A program made the position numbers and the translations under genes. From assembly GCA_029549985.1 (NCBI GenBank), contig JAKPIB010000046.1, forward strand, positions 1 to 64,000: DNA of 64,000 nt, written 5' to 3'. Within the stretch, counting starts at the first letter, position 1. Each line of letters begins with the position of its first letter. Positions 36,793 to 45,098 of this stretch are shown here, in pieces. The notes under the pieces are model-generated. The model was not told where the DNA came from and made no database searches. It saw only the letters and a program-made list of their open reading frames with translations. This stretch comes from Bacillota bacterium (GTDB taxonomy: Bacteria; Bacillota; Clostridia; Caldicoprobacterales; DTU083).

Positions 36793-37632
36793 ATGCGTGC
36801 ATGGCTGATATACGACAAGTTCGAAGCGGTGAGAAACAGGCACTACATACAGATGTACTTCGATGAATGCAGCCGCCGCAGTATCGATCTAAGCCTGCTG
36901 TTGGTTGAGGACATGATCATCGGGGTAAAAAACGACAGATGCATAGTGCTTTATAAGGGTTCTGAGCTTCAAAGGCCGGACTTTGCAATATGCCGGGCTA
37001 TAAAACCTCTGCTGACGAAGCAGCTGGAGCTTATGGGAATACCGGTGTTCAACAATTATCAGGTTGCATCCATATGCAATGACAAGCGAAAAACATATCA
37101 ATATGTATCTCAGGCAAATGTACCTGTCATGGATACCATATTCGCACACAAGGGCTTCAGCGGCGAGATAAGGTATCCGGCAGTGGTGAAGCCCGCATTT
37201 GGCAAAGGAGGCAGAGATGTTTACCTGGTCCGTGATCCCCGGGAGCTCAAGGATGCATTGGACAGGATACCAGATCCGGAGATAGTGATCCAAAGGGCAG
37301 CGAGCGATCTGGGAAGGGATCTCAGGGTCTACGTGATCGGCAGGCGCATTATAGCCGCTATGCTGCGGGTATCTGAAACGGATTTCAGGAGCAACTTCTG
37401 TCTTGGGGGCAGGGCCTGCATTTATGACCTGGATGATGACGAGAGAAGAATGGTGGAAGATATCATCAGTCTATTTGACTTCGGCCTGGTGGGTATAGAT
37501 TTCATATTCCATAAGGGAAAGCCGGTTTTCAATGAGATCGAGGATGTTGTAGGCTCAAGGATGCTTTTTGCCCATACTGACATCAACATAGTATCCGAAT
37601 ACCTTGATTTTATCTTAGGGAAAATGCATTAG
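36793..37632 (+). CDS. ATP-grasp ligase, RimK-like (second of a pair)
   Basis: A 279-residue ATP-grasp protein similar in layout to its upstream neighbour: IPVFNNYQVASICNDKRKTYQYV aligns with the equivalent stretch of the first, followed by YPAVVKPAFGKGGRDVYLV, AAMLRVSETDFRSNFCLGG and GLVGIDFIFHKGKPVFNEIED. The final metal ligands read Asn-Glu-Ile-Glu-Asp, slightly different from the first protein. The two genes look like an old tandem duplication and may form a heterodimer or act in sequence. A hairpin terminator follows at 37660-37685. Confidence 0.82.
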   Translation: MRAWLIYDKFEAVRNRHYIQMYFDECSRRSIDLSLLLVEDMIIGVKNDRCIVLYKGSELQRPDFAICRAIKPLLTKQLELMGIPVFNNYQVASICNDKRKTYQYVSQANVPVMDTIFAHKGFSGEIRYPAVVKPAFGKGGRDVYLVRDPRELKDALDRIPDPEIVIQRAASDLGRDLRVYVIGRRIIAAMLRVSETDFRSNFCLGGRACIYDLDDDERRMVEDIISLFDFGLVGIDFIFHKGKPVFNEIEDVVGSRMLFAHTDINIVSEYLDFILGKMH

Positions 37633-37659
37633 CTGCATTTAACGGTCCTGTCAGCAAGA

Positions 37660-37685
37660 AAGCAGGCGTTATGGAACGCCTGCTT
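37660..37685. terminator. Bidirectional terminator between the ATP-grasp pair and the nucleoside hydrolase
   Basis: A perfect 11-bp stem AAGCAGGCGTT (37660-37670) / AACGCCTGCTT (37675-37685) with a four-base loop, placed between two convergent genes. Neither side has a long T run; TTTCTTGCT follows on the minus strand. Confidence 0.75.
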
Positions 37686-37711
37686 CCTTGCTTGTATTCT
37701 ACGACATTCTG

Positions 37712-38629
37712 TTAATCATTGCAGCATAGCTTGATGAACAGGTCCTTGAATATGGCGTTCCTGTTGAGCCAGTGGACCATTTTGACAAAATGCCTGCGGG
37801 GGTCAAAGCTCCAGGTCACCTGATCAGTCAGCACGGGGCTGTGTATGAGCACTGAAGGTGCCCAGTCCGGGTTAACCAGGTATGCTATGGCAGATATGTC
37901 CCATATTTCCTTTGCCCATGCGAAATGATCACTGCTGTAGCCCTTGAAGGAGTCGACCAGGTATTTGCCCACGGCATCCATTTTAGGGTAGTGCAGATCA
38001 AGCTCGGGGACATTGGTCAGCAAATGTGAAGCCACGCCCATGCAAGGGATCTGAACCAGGGGTACTCCGCAGTCAAATAGGAGCCTGGCCGCATGAACAT
38101 CCTGTGCCAGGTTGAATTCTTTAGTATCAGGCCAATACCAGGGATGGCCGCCGAGCCAGACTACGACTATCTTTTCGATTATCCTGGGCTCCATGAGGAT
38201 GGCGGATGCTACATTGGTTATGGCACCTATGGCTGTTACATATAAGGGGTCATCACTACCTGACATGGCTTTTCTGACCAGGTCTTCAGCAGCCTCGCTT
38301 GCTACCGGGGTGAAGGCAGCCGGAAGGTATTCTTCTGAGCCTTTGAACACAAATCCATTGCTGTCGATGTTCATCTTGTCAAGCAGCCTCAGGATTTCGC
38401 CATAGCTTTTCGCCATTCCGTCGGCAGGGCCTGAAGAGCGCTCATTGCTGAAGGGTGCTGCATAGACTGCTTCGACCTGCAACCTGTCAGGGTTGCGCAG
38501 GGCATATACAAGGGCAAACTGATCATCGATCTCATTATAGGTATCTGTATCAAGCACCATACGGATTTTACCCCTGGGTGGTTCCAGCCTGGCTAGCAGC
38601 ATATCAGTCGAAAGTTTTGGAAATTGCAT
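37712..38629 (-). CDS. Inosine/uridine-preferring nucleoside hydrolase family protein
   Basis: Hydrolyses the N-glycosidic bond of nucleosides. The calcium-binding N-terminal motif is present as VLDTDTYNEIDDQFALVYAL, later Asp/Asn residues are in VTAIGAITNVASAI and KEFNLAQDVHAA, and HFAWAKEIWDISAIAYLV holds the C-terminal Asp. The first motif has Thr-Tyr-Asn where many have Pro-Gly-x, so the substrate may differ from common nucleosides. It has 305 residues and no signal peptide. It stands alone, with GAGG before the ATG at 38629. Confidence 0.88.
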   Translation of the reverse strand: MQFPKLSTDMLLARLEPPRGKIRMVLDTDTYNEIDDQFALVYALRNPDRLQVEAVYAAPFSNERSSGPADGMAKSYGEILRLLDKMNIDSNGFVFKGSEEYLPAAFTPVASEAAEDLVRKAMSGSDDPLYVTAIGAITNVASAILMEPRIIEKIVVVWLGGHPWYWPDTKEFNLAQDVHAARLLFDCGVPLVQIPCMGVASHLLTNVPELDLHYPKMDAVGKYLVDSFKGYSSDHFAWAKEIWDISAIAYLVNPDWAPSVLIHSPVLTDQVTWSFDPRRHFVKMVHWLNRNAIFKDLFIKLCCND

Positions 38630-38798
38630 TTGATAACCTCATTTCTTTTGTGTATTATTAGTACAAGAATATGATATTATATCGATCTTAGAAATTATAT
38701 ATTAGTCGATCGGTCATGTCCAGTGCATTATGTCCGGATGTCAGACATATATTCAGCCTTCAGAAGACAAGTATGCCTTTGCCATAGGAGGTTTTTAC

Positions 38799-39656
38799 TT
38801 GAAGCTGTCAACTGCTTATAAAAAGAGCATAGGGACAAAAGAGGCAGGGAGAGTAACCATGCTCATAGTAACAATCTTGTTTTGTGCAGCTCTGCTGGCT
38901 TGCTTCTGTTACTACCAGAACAATGCGCTGCAAGTATCCAGGATCCGGTTAACCAGCGCAAAAATAAAGGATGAAGTAAGTATAGTCCACCTGTCTGATC
39001 TGCACGGGAAATCCTTTGGGCGCAGCAATGAGCTGCTTATCAGAATGGTTGCTGACCTTGATCCTAATTTCATTGTATATACGGGGGATTTGATAAGCAG
39101 CAGGCGGGATATGGACAAAAGCGTGCAAACCTTAAACCGGCTGGCCAATGAAGCCCCTGTATACTATATACCCGGCAATCATGAGTACAGGTTCGTGCTG
39201 CGGGATGTACTATATGAAAAGCTTGGACAGGCCGGCATAAAGCTCCTGCGGAATCAGACGGAGAGCATATGCATAAACGAAACCAGCCTGACAATCCTGG
39301 GGCTAGACTACCAGGCCCTTGAGCCGCTTGACAAAGAAAAACTGCTTGGTGATCTGGCAAAAGCAGATTCATATAATATCGTACTGGATCATTTTCCCGA
39401 AAACTTCCCGGATCTTGCTGCAGACGGCATCGACCTTGTACTGGCCGGCCATGCCCACGGAGGTCAGTTTATACTGCCCTTGATAGGCGGGGTCTTTGCT
39501 CCAGGCCAGGGATTCGATCCCAGGTATTACAGCGGCAGATATAGCCTGGAGAGCTCAGATATGATAGTAAGCAGAGGGCTTGGCAACAGTGCATTCCCCT
39601 TGAGGTTGTTCAACAGGCCGGAGATCGTGTTTATTTCCCTTGTTCCTGAGACTTGA
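38799..39656 (+). CDS. Membrane-anchored metallophosphoesterase (YkuE/YaeI-like)
   Basis: A calcineurin-like phosphoesterase with one N-terminal membrane helix (LIVTILFCAALLACFCYY). The five metal-binding blocks are clear: VHLSDLHGKSFG, YTGDLIS, GNHEYRF, VLDHFPE and LAGHAHGGQF. This set is typical of enzymes that act on UDP-diacylglucosamine-like or other phospholipid pyrophosphates, but the substrate is not certain. AGGAGG at 38786-38791 selects the TTG at 38799, not the ATG at 38730 that opens the frame. Confidence 0.87.
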   Translation: MKLSTAYKKSIGTKEAGRVTMLIVTILFCAALLACFCYYQNNALQVSRIRLTSAKIKDEVSIVHLSDLHGKSFGRSNELLIRMVADLDPNFIVYTGDLISSRRDMDKSVQTLNRLANEAPVYYIPGNHEYRFVLRDVLYEKLGQAGIKLLRNQTESICINETSLTILGLDYQALEPLDKEKLLGDLAKADSYNIVLDHFPENFPDLAADGIDLVLAGHAHGGQFILPLIGGVFAPGQGFDPRYYSGRYSLESSDMIVSRGLGNSAFPLRLFNRPEIVFISLVPET

Positions 39657-39671
39657 CGGAGGTGTCTGCGA

Positions 39672-39803
39672 ATGTGGCATGATTTCAGGGTTCAGCCTGA
39701 TACCAGCTCATTCGGCCGCGGTCAGATAATCTGGCGAGATGACCAGGGTATCCTCTGCGGAGGGACAGAGCCCAGGGCTGATGGCATAATGGCTGCATGG
39801 TGA
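39672..39803 (+). pseudogene. C-terminal remnant of a gamma-glutamyltransferase (43 codons)
   Basis: A 43-residue frame begins MWHDFRVQPD and contains SFGRGQIIWRDDQGILCGGTEPRADG, ending in AAW. This is the conserved C-terminal strand region of YwrD-type gamma-glutamyltransferases, which are normally over 500 residues. The rest of the gene is absent; the metallophosphoesterase gene ends 15 bases upstream. The frame is intact and has a good ribosome binding site (GGAGGTG at 39658-39664), so the fragment may still be translated, but it cannot be an enzyme. Confidence 0.7.
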
Positions 39804-39809
39804 TTATCC

Positions 39810-40160
39810 TCATGCGATAAAGGCGGTAATCACCAGCCAGATGATGTGGTTCAAGTTGATCAGGGCATAGAATGATATTATTACGTTAAGCAGGACATTG
39901 GCTGTCTTGAGCTTTTCAGGACAAGCCTTGCGGATCCTTGCATTGATATAAATAAGCAAAACTGCTGGCAGCACGATTTTCAGCATGATACACAAAACCG
40001 CGTCTTTCATGGCAAGCCGCATTATGAAGTTGATCTCTTGAAACAGGCCGGTGCCAAGCAGGAACAGTGTAAATACAAGATCAGTCAGATTCAGTACATA
40101 TAGGGCTGCCAATTTGCCCTTGATATTCCTTAAAGAGCAGTTGTTTATCATAGCTAGCAT
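39810..40160 (-). CDS. DUF5658-type small membrane protein
   Basis: A 116-residue protein with three hydrophobic segments. The stretch LYVLNLTDLVFTLFLLGTGLFQEINFIM matches the pattern of DUF5658 proteins (Leu-Asn-x2-Asp...Thr...Gly...Glu-x-Asn). No function is known for the family. GAGGTG before the ATG at 40160 supports the start. It is convergent with the gamma-glutamyltransferase remnant and divergent from the flavodiiron gene. Confidence 0.7.
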   Translation of the reverse strand: MLAMINNCSLRNIKGKLAALYVLNLTDLVFTLFLLGTGLFQEINFIMRLAMKDAVLCIMLKIVLPAVLLIYINARIRKACPEKLKTANVLLNVIISFYALINLNHIIWLVITAFIA

Positions 40161-40283
40161 ACCAACACCTCATTTACTATTATTGCCAAACTTCCGGATT
40201 TAGAATTGCTCTGCAGGATTTTTGAGTTATCTACTCACAAAACAGGGTAATATTAAATCATGAAAGAAAGATGGGGGATCATT

Positions 40284-41513
40284 ATGAATGCTACAAAAGT
40301 GACCGAGGATATCTTCAAGCTTACAGTGAACGCAGAGGACATATTGTTTGAGGGCATATGGGAAATACCTAACGGGGTTGCGATGAACTCCTATATCATA
40401 AAGGGGGATAAAACCGCAATCGTAGATGGCGTATGTGGCTGGAACGGAGTTCCGGAGAAGCTGTTTGCCCTTATGGACAGCCTGAACATAGACCCTGGAT
40501 CCATAGAGTACGTCATAATCAACCATGTGGAGCCGGACCATTCAGGTTGGCTGGAAAGCCTAATAAGGATATTCCCGGATTTTAAAGTGGTATGCAGCAG
40601 AGAGGCGGCAAACCTACTGGCCAGCTTTTACAGACATACAGACAACATCATAACCATCCACGACGGCTTTGAGCTGGACCTGGGTAAGGGTCATGTACTA
40701 AAATTCTACGAGATACCCAATGTCCATTGGCCTGACACAATGGTGACTTTCGATACTCTGACAGGTACCTTGTTTTCTTGCGATGCCTTTGGTTCCTATG
40801 GCAAGATCACTTCAGCAGGCTATGACGATCAGCTGAGTGAGGAGGAGATCTCCTTCTTTGAAAAAGAAGCGGTGAGATATTACTCAAACATAGTTGCTGT
40901 TTTTTCGTCGTCTGTGTTGAAAGCGATCGAGAAATGCTCGGCCCTGCCGGTGAAAATCATTGCCCCGGGCCATGGGATAGTATGGAGGAAGGACCCTGCG
41001 AAAATCATAGATGACTATAAAAGATATGCAGCATATCAGAAAGGGCCTGCTAAGGAAGAGATCACTGTCATATGGGGTTCAATGTATGGGATGACGGAAA
41101 AAGCGGTAATGCATGTGGAAAAGGTGCTTGAGCAGGAGAACATCAAGTACAACATCCACCGGGTACCGGAAACCTCCTGGGGGACCATACTGGCTTCTGT
41201 CTGGGATTCCACCGGGATCATACTGGCGATGCCGACCTATGAATACAAAATGTTTCCCCCGATGGCAGCCGTACTGGAGGAGCTGTGCAAAAAGAGGGTG
41301 AGCGGAAGATGTGCCTTCAGGCTTGGCTCATACGGCTGGTCAGGAGGAGCTCAGAAAGAACTGGATGAGATCATGGACAGGAATCGTGCAAAATGGGAGT
41401 TCATAGAGCCGGTGGAGTTCAAGGGCAGTCCATCGGATCAGGACCTTGAGCTGATAACCGAAAGGGTACACCAGCTGGTCAGGACAGTCAGGGAACGAGT
41501 AAGCAATAGGTAA
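40284..41513 (+). CDS. Flavodiiron protein (FprA-type, O2/NO reductase)
   Basis: A 409-residue A-type flavoprotein that reduces oxygen to water or NO to N2O with electrons from rubredoxin. The N-terminal metallo-beta-lactamase domain has the diiron ligands: HVEPDHSGW (His, Glu, Asp, His), the His in NVHWPDTMV, an Asp in LFSCDAFGSYG, and the His in APGHGIVWR. The C-terminal flavodoxin domain has the FMN phosphate loop GSMYGMTEKA. The frame opens at 40260, but GGGGG upstream of the ATG at 40284 gives MNATKVTEDIF, the usual N terminus. It fits an anaerobe exposed to some oxygen. Confidence 0.94.
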   Translation: MNATKVTEDIFKLTVNAEDILFEGIWEIPNGVAMNSYIIKGDKTAIVDGVCGWNGVPEKLFALMDSLNIDPGSIEYVIINHVEPDHSGWLESLIRIFPDFKVVCSREAANLLASFYRHTDNIITIHDGFELDLGKGHVLKFYEIPNVHWPDTMVTFDTLTGTLFSCDAFGSYGKITSAGYDDQLSEEEISFFEKEAVRYYSNIVAVFSSSVLKAIEKCSALPVKIIAPGHGIVWRKDPAKIIDDYKRYAAYQKGPAKEEITVIWGSMYGMTEKAVMHVEKVLEQENIKYNIHRVPETSWGTILASVWDSTGIILAMPTYEYKMFPPMAAVLEELCKKRVSGRCAFRLGSYGWSGGAQKELDEIMDRNRAKWEFIEPVEFKGSPSDQDLELITERVHQLVRTVRERVSNR

Positions 41514-41577
41514 GCTGAACCAAGATATCATGTATTCTATAGATAGTATGTACGATACTGATAAGGGGATGTGACCT

Positions 41578-42462
41578 GTGCAAAGGATCGGATTTATAGG
41601 TGTCGGAATAATGGGCAAGCCTATGGTGCGCAATCTTATGAAGCATGGTTTTGAAATGCAGATATACACCAGGACAAAGAGCAAGGCGCTTGATATTATC
41701 AGCGAAGGCGCATCCTGGCGGGACTCGGTGGCTGAATGTGTTAGAGATGCCGATATAGTGATGACGATGGTGGGATATCCTAAGGATGTCGAGGAGGTAT
41801 ACTTCGGGGAAAAAGGGATTTTGAACAATGCCAGAAAGGGAGCCTGCCTGATCGATTTCACTACAACTTCCCCGACGCTCAGCAGGAGGATCTATGAGGC
41901 AGGCAAGGAAAAGGGCCTTTCTGTGCTGGATGCGCCGGTATCCGGTGGAGACACGGGCGCTAGAAATGCCACCTTGTCCATCATGGTAGGCGGGGACAAG
42001 GATGTCTTTGACAGATGCTATCAAGTGTTCAAAGCCCTGGGTACCAATATAATATACGAAGGCCCTGCAGGCTCCGGGCAACATACGAAAATGGCCAACC
42101 AGATTGCCATAGCAGGCACGATTGCCGGTGTGTGCGAAGCTCTGGCCTATGGCAGGGCAGCGGGCCTTGACCTGCAGGCAATGCTAAATAGCATCAGCGC
42201 CGGTGCAGCTGGAAGCTGGCAGATGTCAAACCTGGCACCAAAAATGATAGCAGGCGACTATGAGCCCGGTTTTTTTATAAAGCACTTTATAAAGGACATG
42301 CAAATTGCCCGTGAGGAAGCTCTAAACAATGAGCTTAGCCTGGTTGTACTGGAGAAGGTCCTTTCGATGTACAGAGAGCTTGCTGGTGATATGGACAGCA
42401 GCGAGCTGGGCACCCAGGCCCTTATAAAATATTATGAAGATGATAACAAGGGAAGTGCATGA
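41578..42462 (+). CDS. Beta-hydroxyacid dehydrogenase (GarR/MmsB family)
   Basis: A 294-residue NAD(P)-dependent dehydrogenase. The Rossmann motif FIGVGIMGKPMVRNLMKHGF, the substrate-binding DAPVSGGDTGARNATLSIMVGG and the catalytic lysine in GSGQHTKMANQ are those of the 3-hydroxyisobutyrate/tartronate semialdehyde reductase family. Residues after the nucleotide strand (IYTRTKSKA) suggest NADP. Substrate specificity cannot be decided; a tartronate semialdehyde role would link to the glycerate kinase at 15.3-16.6 kb, but that gene is far away. The start is a GTG at 41578. Confidence 0.87.
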   Translation: MQRIGFIGVGIMGKPMVRNLMKHGFEMQIYTRTKSKALDIISEGASWRDSVAECVRDADIVMTMVGYPKDVEEVYFGEKGILNNARKGACLIDFTTTSPTLSRRIYEAGKEKGLSVLDAPVSGGDTGARNATLSIMVGGDKDVFDRCYQVFKALGTNIIYEGPAGSGQHTKMANQIAIAGTIAGVCEALAYGRAAGLDLQAMLNSISAGAAGSWQMSNLAPKMIAGDYEPGFFIKHFIKDMQIAREEALNNELSLVVLEKVLSMYRELAGDMDSSELGTQALIKYYEDDNKGSA

Positions 42463-42486
42463 TTGCCGGCTTAAGTATGCCTTGGA

Positions 42487-42909
42487 TCATGCATTTTTGC
42501 CCTGTACAACGACCTTGTACTCGATGGGTGCCGTTTTTTTGAGCATGGCTGCAACACCGCAGTATTTTTCCTGAGACAGGGACACAGCTTTCTCCAGCTT
42601 GTCGATGGGCAGGTTATCTCCGGTAAATTTGAATGTCAGCTTGATAGAGGTGTATACCTTCGGATGCTCGTTGGAGCTTTCAGCCTCTGCTTCGATGGCA
42701 AGTGACTCAGGCTCGACTTGCATCTTTTTCAGGATGGACACTACATCGATCCCGGTACAGCCGATCAATCCTGCGAGCAGGAGCTTTTTGGGGCTGGGGC
42801 CCAGGTCGGTCCCTCCGGTCTCTGAGGTAGTATCCGTGATTATCTTATGATTGTCTATTACGGATTCAAAAGCATAGCCATCCTTCCACTGGGCGGTCAC
42901 CTTTGTCAT
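42487..42909 (-). CDS. OsmC/Ohr-family protein
   Basis: A 140-residue member of the OsmC superfamily of thiol peroxidases. The two reactive cysteines are in LIGCTGIDVVSIL (resolving/peroxidatic helix) and KYCGVAAML. GTDLGPSPKKLLLAGL is the usual loop before the first Cys. Typical members reduce organic hydroperoxides, though the YhfA-like subgroup has unclear function. The gene is a single unit, with GGAGG before the ATG on the minus strand. Confidence 0.88.
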   Translation of the reverse strand: MTKVTAQWKDGYAFESVIDNHKIITDTTSETGGTDLGPSPKKLLLAGLIGCTGIDVVSILKKMQVEPESLAIEAEAESSNEHPKVYTSIKLTFKFTGDNLPIDKLEKAVSLSQEKYCGVAAMLKKTAPIEYKVVVQGKNA

Positions 42910-43042
42910 TAGAAATCCCTCCTGGTTCTAGCTTAATAAATAAGTACCCGATTATATTCGAAACAAAACCTGCGGATCAAAGCAGCTTACCTGATAATGC
43001 TATATCAGGGCCATAAAGAAGTCAAACCAAATTTGAACGGTG

Positions 43043-43765
43043 ATGATAGCAAAGTTGGATAATGTCAACCCGGTAAAAGTAAAAATTGTCTACGAAGACA
43101 ATCATCTTCTGGCTGCAATAAAGCCTCCTAACATCCTATCACAAGCTGACCACACAGGCGATGCGGACATGCTGACCTTGCTGAAGGGCTACATTAAAGA
43201 AAAATATCAAAAACCCGGCAATGTTTTTCTCGGCCTGGTCCACAGGCTTGACAGGCCGGTAGGGGGTATAATGGTCTTTGCGCGGACTTCAAAAGCCGCT
43301 TCAAGATTGTCGGAACAGATCCGCGGCAGAAGCTTTGAGAAGCATTACCTGGCTGTGGTCATTGGCACCGGGCTGAAGCAGCGGGATAGACTCATCCACC
43401 ACCTGAAAAAAGACAGGACAGGCAATAAGGTTTATGTGGTCGACAGCAGGACCACAGGCTCCATGGAAGCTATTCTGGATTATGATCTACTGGCGGTCTC
43501 GGGCCGGCTGTCACTCATCAAGGTCAGACTTCTCACCGGCAGGCCTCACCAAATCCGTGTCCAGCTCCAGGCGATAGGCCATCCCCTATATGGTGACAGG
43601 CTGTATGGGCCTGATGAAAGAGGCCTTCACGCCTGCCCCATAGCCTTGTGGGCATACAGGCTGAAGTTCGAACACCCAACAAAAAAGGATATACTGGATT
43701 TGACGGCAGGACCGCCTGATGCATATCCCTGGAGCTTGTTCGACAGGAGTCTTTACAGCCTATGA
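43043..43765 (+). CDS. RluA-family 23S rRNA/tRNA pseudouridine synthase
   Basis: Isomerises uridine to pseudouridine in RNA. The catalytic Asp lies in LVHRLDRPVGGIMVFARTSKAASRL, and the second family motif is LLTGRPHQIRVQLQAIGHPLYGDRLYG. There is no N-terminal S4 domain, so it is a short form of 240 residues. A GTG at 43040 directly before the ATG could also start translation. Its last six bases overlap the convergent aminotransferase gene. Confidence 0.92.
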   Translation: MIAKLDNVNPVKVKIVYEDNHLLAAIKPPNILSQADHTGDADMLTLLKGYIKEKYQKPGNVFLGLVHRLDRPVGGIMVFARTSKAASRLSEQIRGRSFEKHYLAVVIGTGLKQRDRLIHHLKKDRTGNKVYVVDSRTTGSMEAILDYDLLAVSGRLSLIKVRLLTGRPHQIRVQLQAIGHPLYGDRLYGPDERGLHACPIALWAYRLKFEHPTKKDILDLTAGPPDAYPWSLFDRSLYSL

Positions 43766-44947
43766 CCGTCTGCAGTCCTCAATCAAGGCTTTGAAGGCGT
43801 CCAGGGACTTTTCGATCGTTTCCAGAGAAACACAGTAAGCGATCCTGAAATGACCGGGGCAGCCAAAGGCTGTGCCCGGCACGACCAGTATATTGTATTC
43901 AGCAGCTTGATTTACGAACTGTATATCATCCTCCATTGGTGATCTGGGGAAGAGGTAAAAGGCTCCCTGGGGTTTTACACATTCATAGCCCGCTTTGATA
44001 AGCTGATCATAAAGAATGTCCCTTCGTTCCTTATAGACATCGGGATCTACAGTCTCCTCCAGGGATCCTGCTACAACCCTTTGAAACAAAGCAGGAGCAT
44101 TGACGAAACCCAGGGCCCTGGTGGAGTAGACAAGCCCGCTCACCAGGAGGGTGGCTTCTCCCATGGCTGGGTTGACTGCGATCCAGCCTATCCGTTCGCC
44201 AGGCAGGGCAAGGGATTTGCTGCATGAAGTGACAGTTACCGAGTTCTCAAAGATTTTCATAATATTTGGAGCTTCAATGTTGTCAAACACTATGCTCGCA
44301 TAAGGCTCATCGGAGATAACCAGGATCCGGGTGCCATACTGGCGCTCCTTGGAATTGAGCAGATCGGCAATGCTTTTGAGTATACTTTCATTGTATACGA
44401 CCCCGGTTGGATTGTTAGGGGTATTCAGGATTATTGCCTTTGTTCTCGGGCTCAGCTTTTTTTCCAGTTCATCAAGATCAGGCATAAATGTAGCCGTGTT
44501 GCAGGTGGATATAACCGGTACCCCGCTGTGATTATCGATATAGGTTTTATACTCAGGAAAGTAGGGGGCAAATATAATGACCTCGTCACCGGGATCAAGT
44601 ATGGTTTTCAGTACTACGTTCAACCCACCTGCTGCGCCACAGGCCATGACGATATGTTCAGCCTTCAGGTCGATTCCGGTGTTTGCTTTGATATGAGCTG
44701 CTATCTTCTCCCGCACGCTTGCCAGGCCTGCATTGCTCATATATTTGTGCATACCGGGCAGCTTGCTGTCTGCAAGGCTTCTTAAAGCTATTTTTACACT
44801 TTCAGGAGGTTCAATGTCGGGGTTGCCCAATGAGAAGTCATAGACATTATCGATACCGTATTTTTGCCTGAGCCTTTCTCCCTTTTCGAACATATCCCTG
44901 ATCCAAGAGGATCCCTTAAGCCTGTCCGCTATGTTTTTTGCAAGCAT
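43760..44947 (-). CDS. Class I/II pyridoxal-phosphate aminotransferase
   Basis: A 395-residue fold-type I aminotransferase. NTPNNPTGVVYN, the Asp/Tyr in VISDEPYASIVF, and the PLP lysine in SCSKSLALPGERIGW are all present, as is the C-terminal arginine in HFRIAYCV. It is close to aspartate or branched-chain/aromatic aminotransferases of anaerobes; the amino acid used is not clear. The frame remains open to 45250, but GGGAGGA on the minus strand near 44955 selects the ATG at 44947, giving MLAKNIADRLKGSSWIR. Confidence 0.92.
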   Translation of the reverse strand: MLAKNIADRLKGSSWIRDMFEKGERLRQKYGIDNVYDFSLGNPDIEPPESVKIALRSLADSKLPGMHKYMSNAGLASVREKIAAHIKANTGIDLKAEHIVMACGAAGGLNVVLKTILDPGDEVIIFAPYFPEYKTYIDNHSGVPVISTCNTATFMPDLDELEKKLSPRTKAIILNTPNNPTGVVYNESILKSIADLLNSKERQYGTRILVISDEPYASIVFDNIEAPNIMKIFENSVTVTSCSKSLALPGERIGWIAVNPAMGEATLLVSGLVYSTRALGFVNAPALFQRVVAGSLEETVDPDVYKERRDILYDQLIKAGYECVKPQGAFYLFPRSPMEDDIQFVNQAAEYNILVVPGTAFGCPGHFRIAYCVSLETIEKSLDAFKALIEDCRRS

Positions 44948-45036
44948 GTTAGTTCCTCCCGTCGATTTTGATATATTATAGCATTTTATACCCCGGAATG
45001 ATACTAATGCTTGAATCGCATTACGTTGGCTTGTCC

Positions 45037-45065
45037 TTGTATGCGTCATGATGTTGTGGTAAAAT
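45037..45065 (+). promoter_or_regulatory. Promoter of the GDT1-family gene
   Basis: TTGTAT (45037-45042), a 17-bp spacer and TAAAAT (45060-45065). Transcription would start near 45072, so the first ATG there is probably not used, and one of the next in-frame starts is more likely. Confidence 0.6.
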
Positions 45066-45098
45066 GAAATAATGCTTTTTATCCATGTAAGAAAGCAA

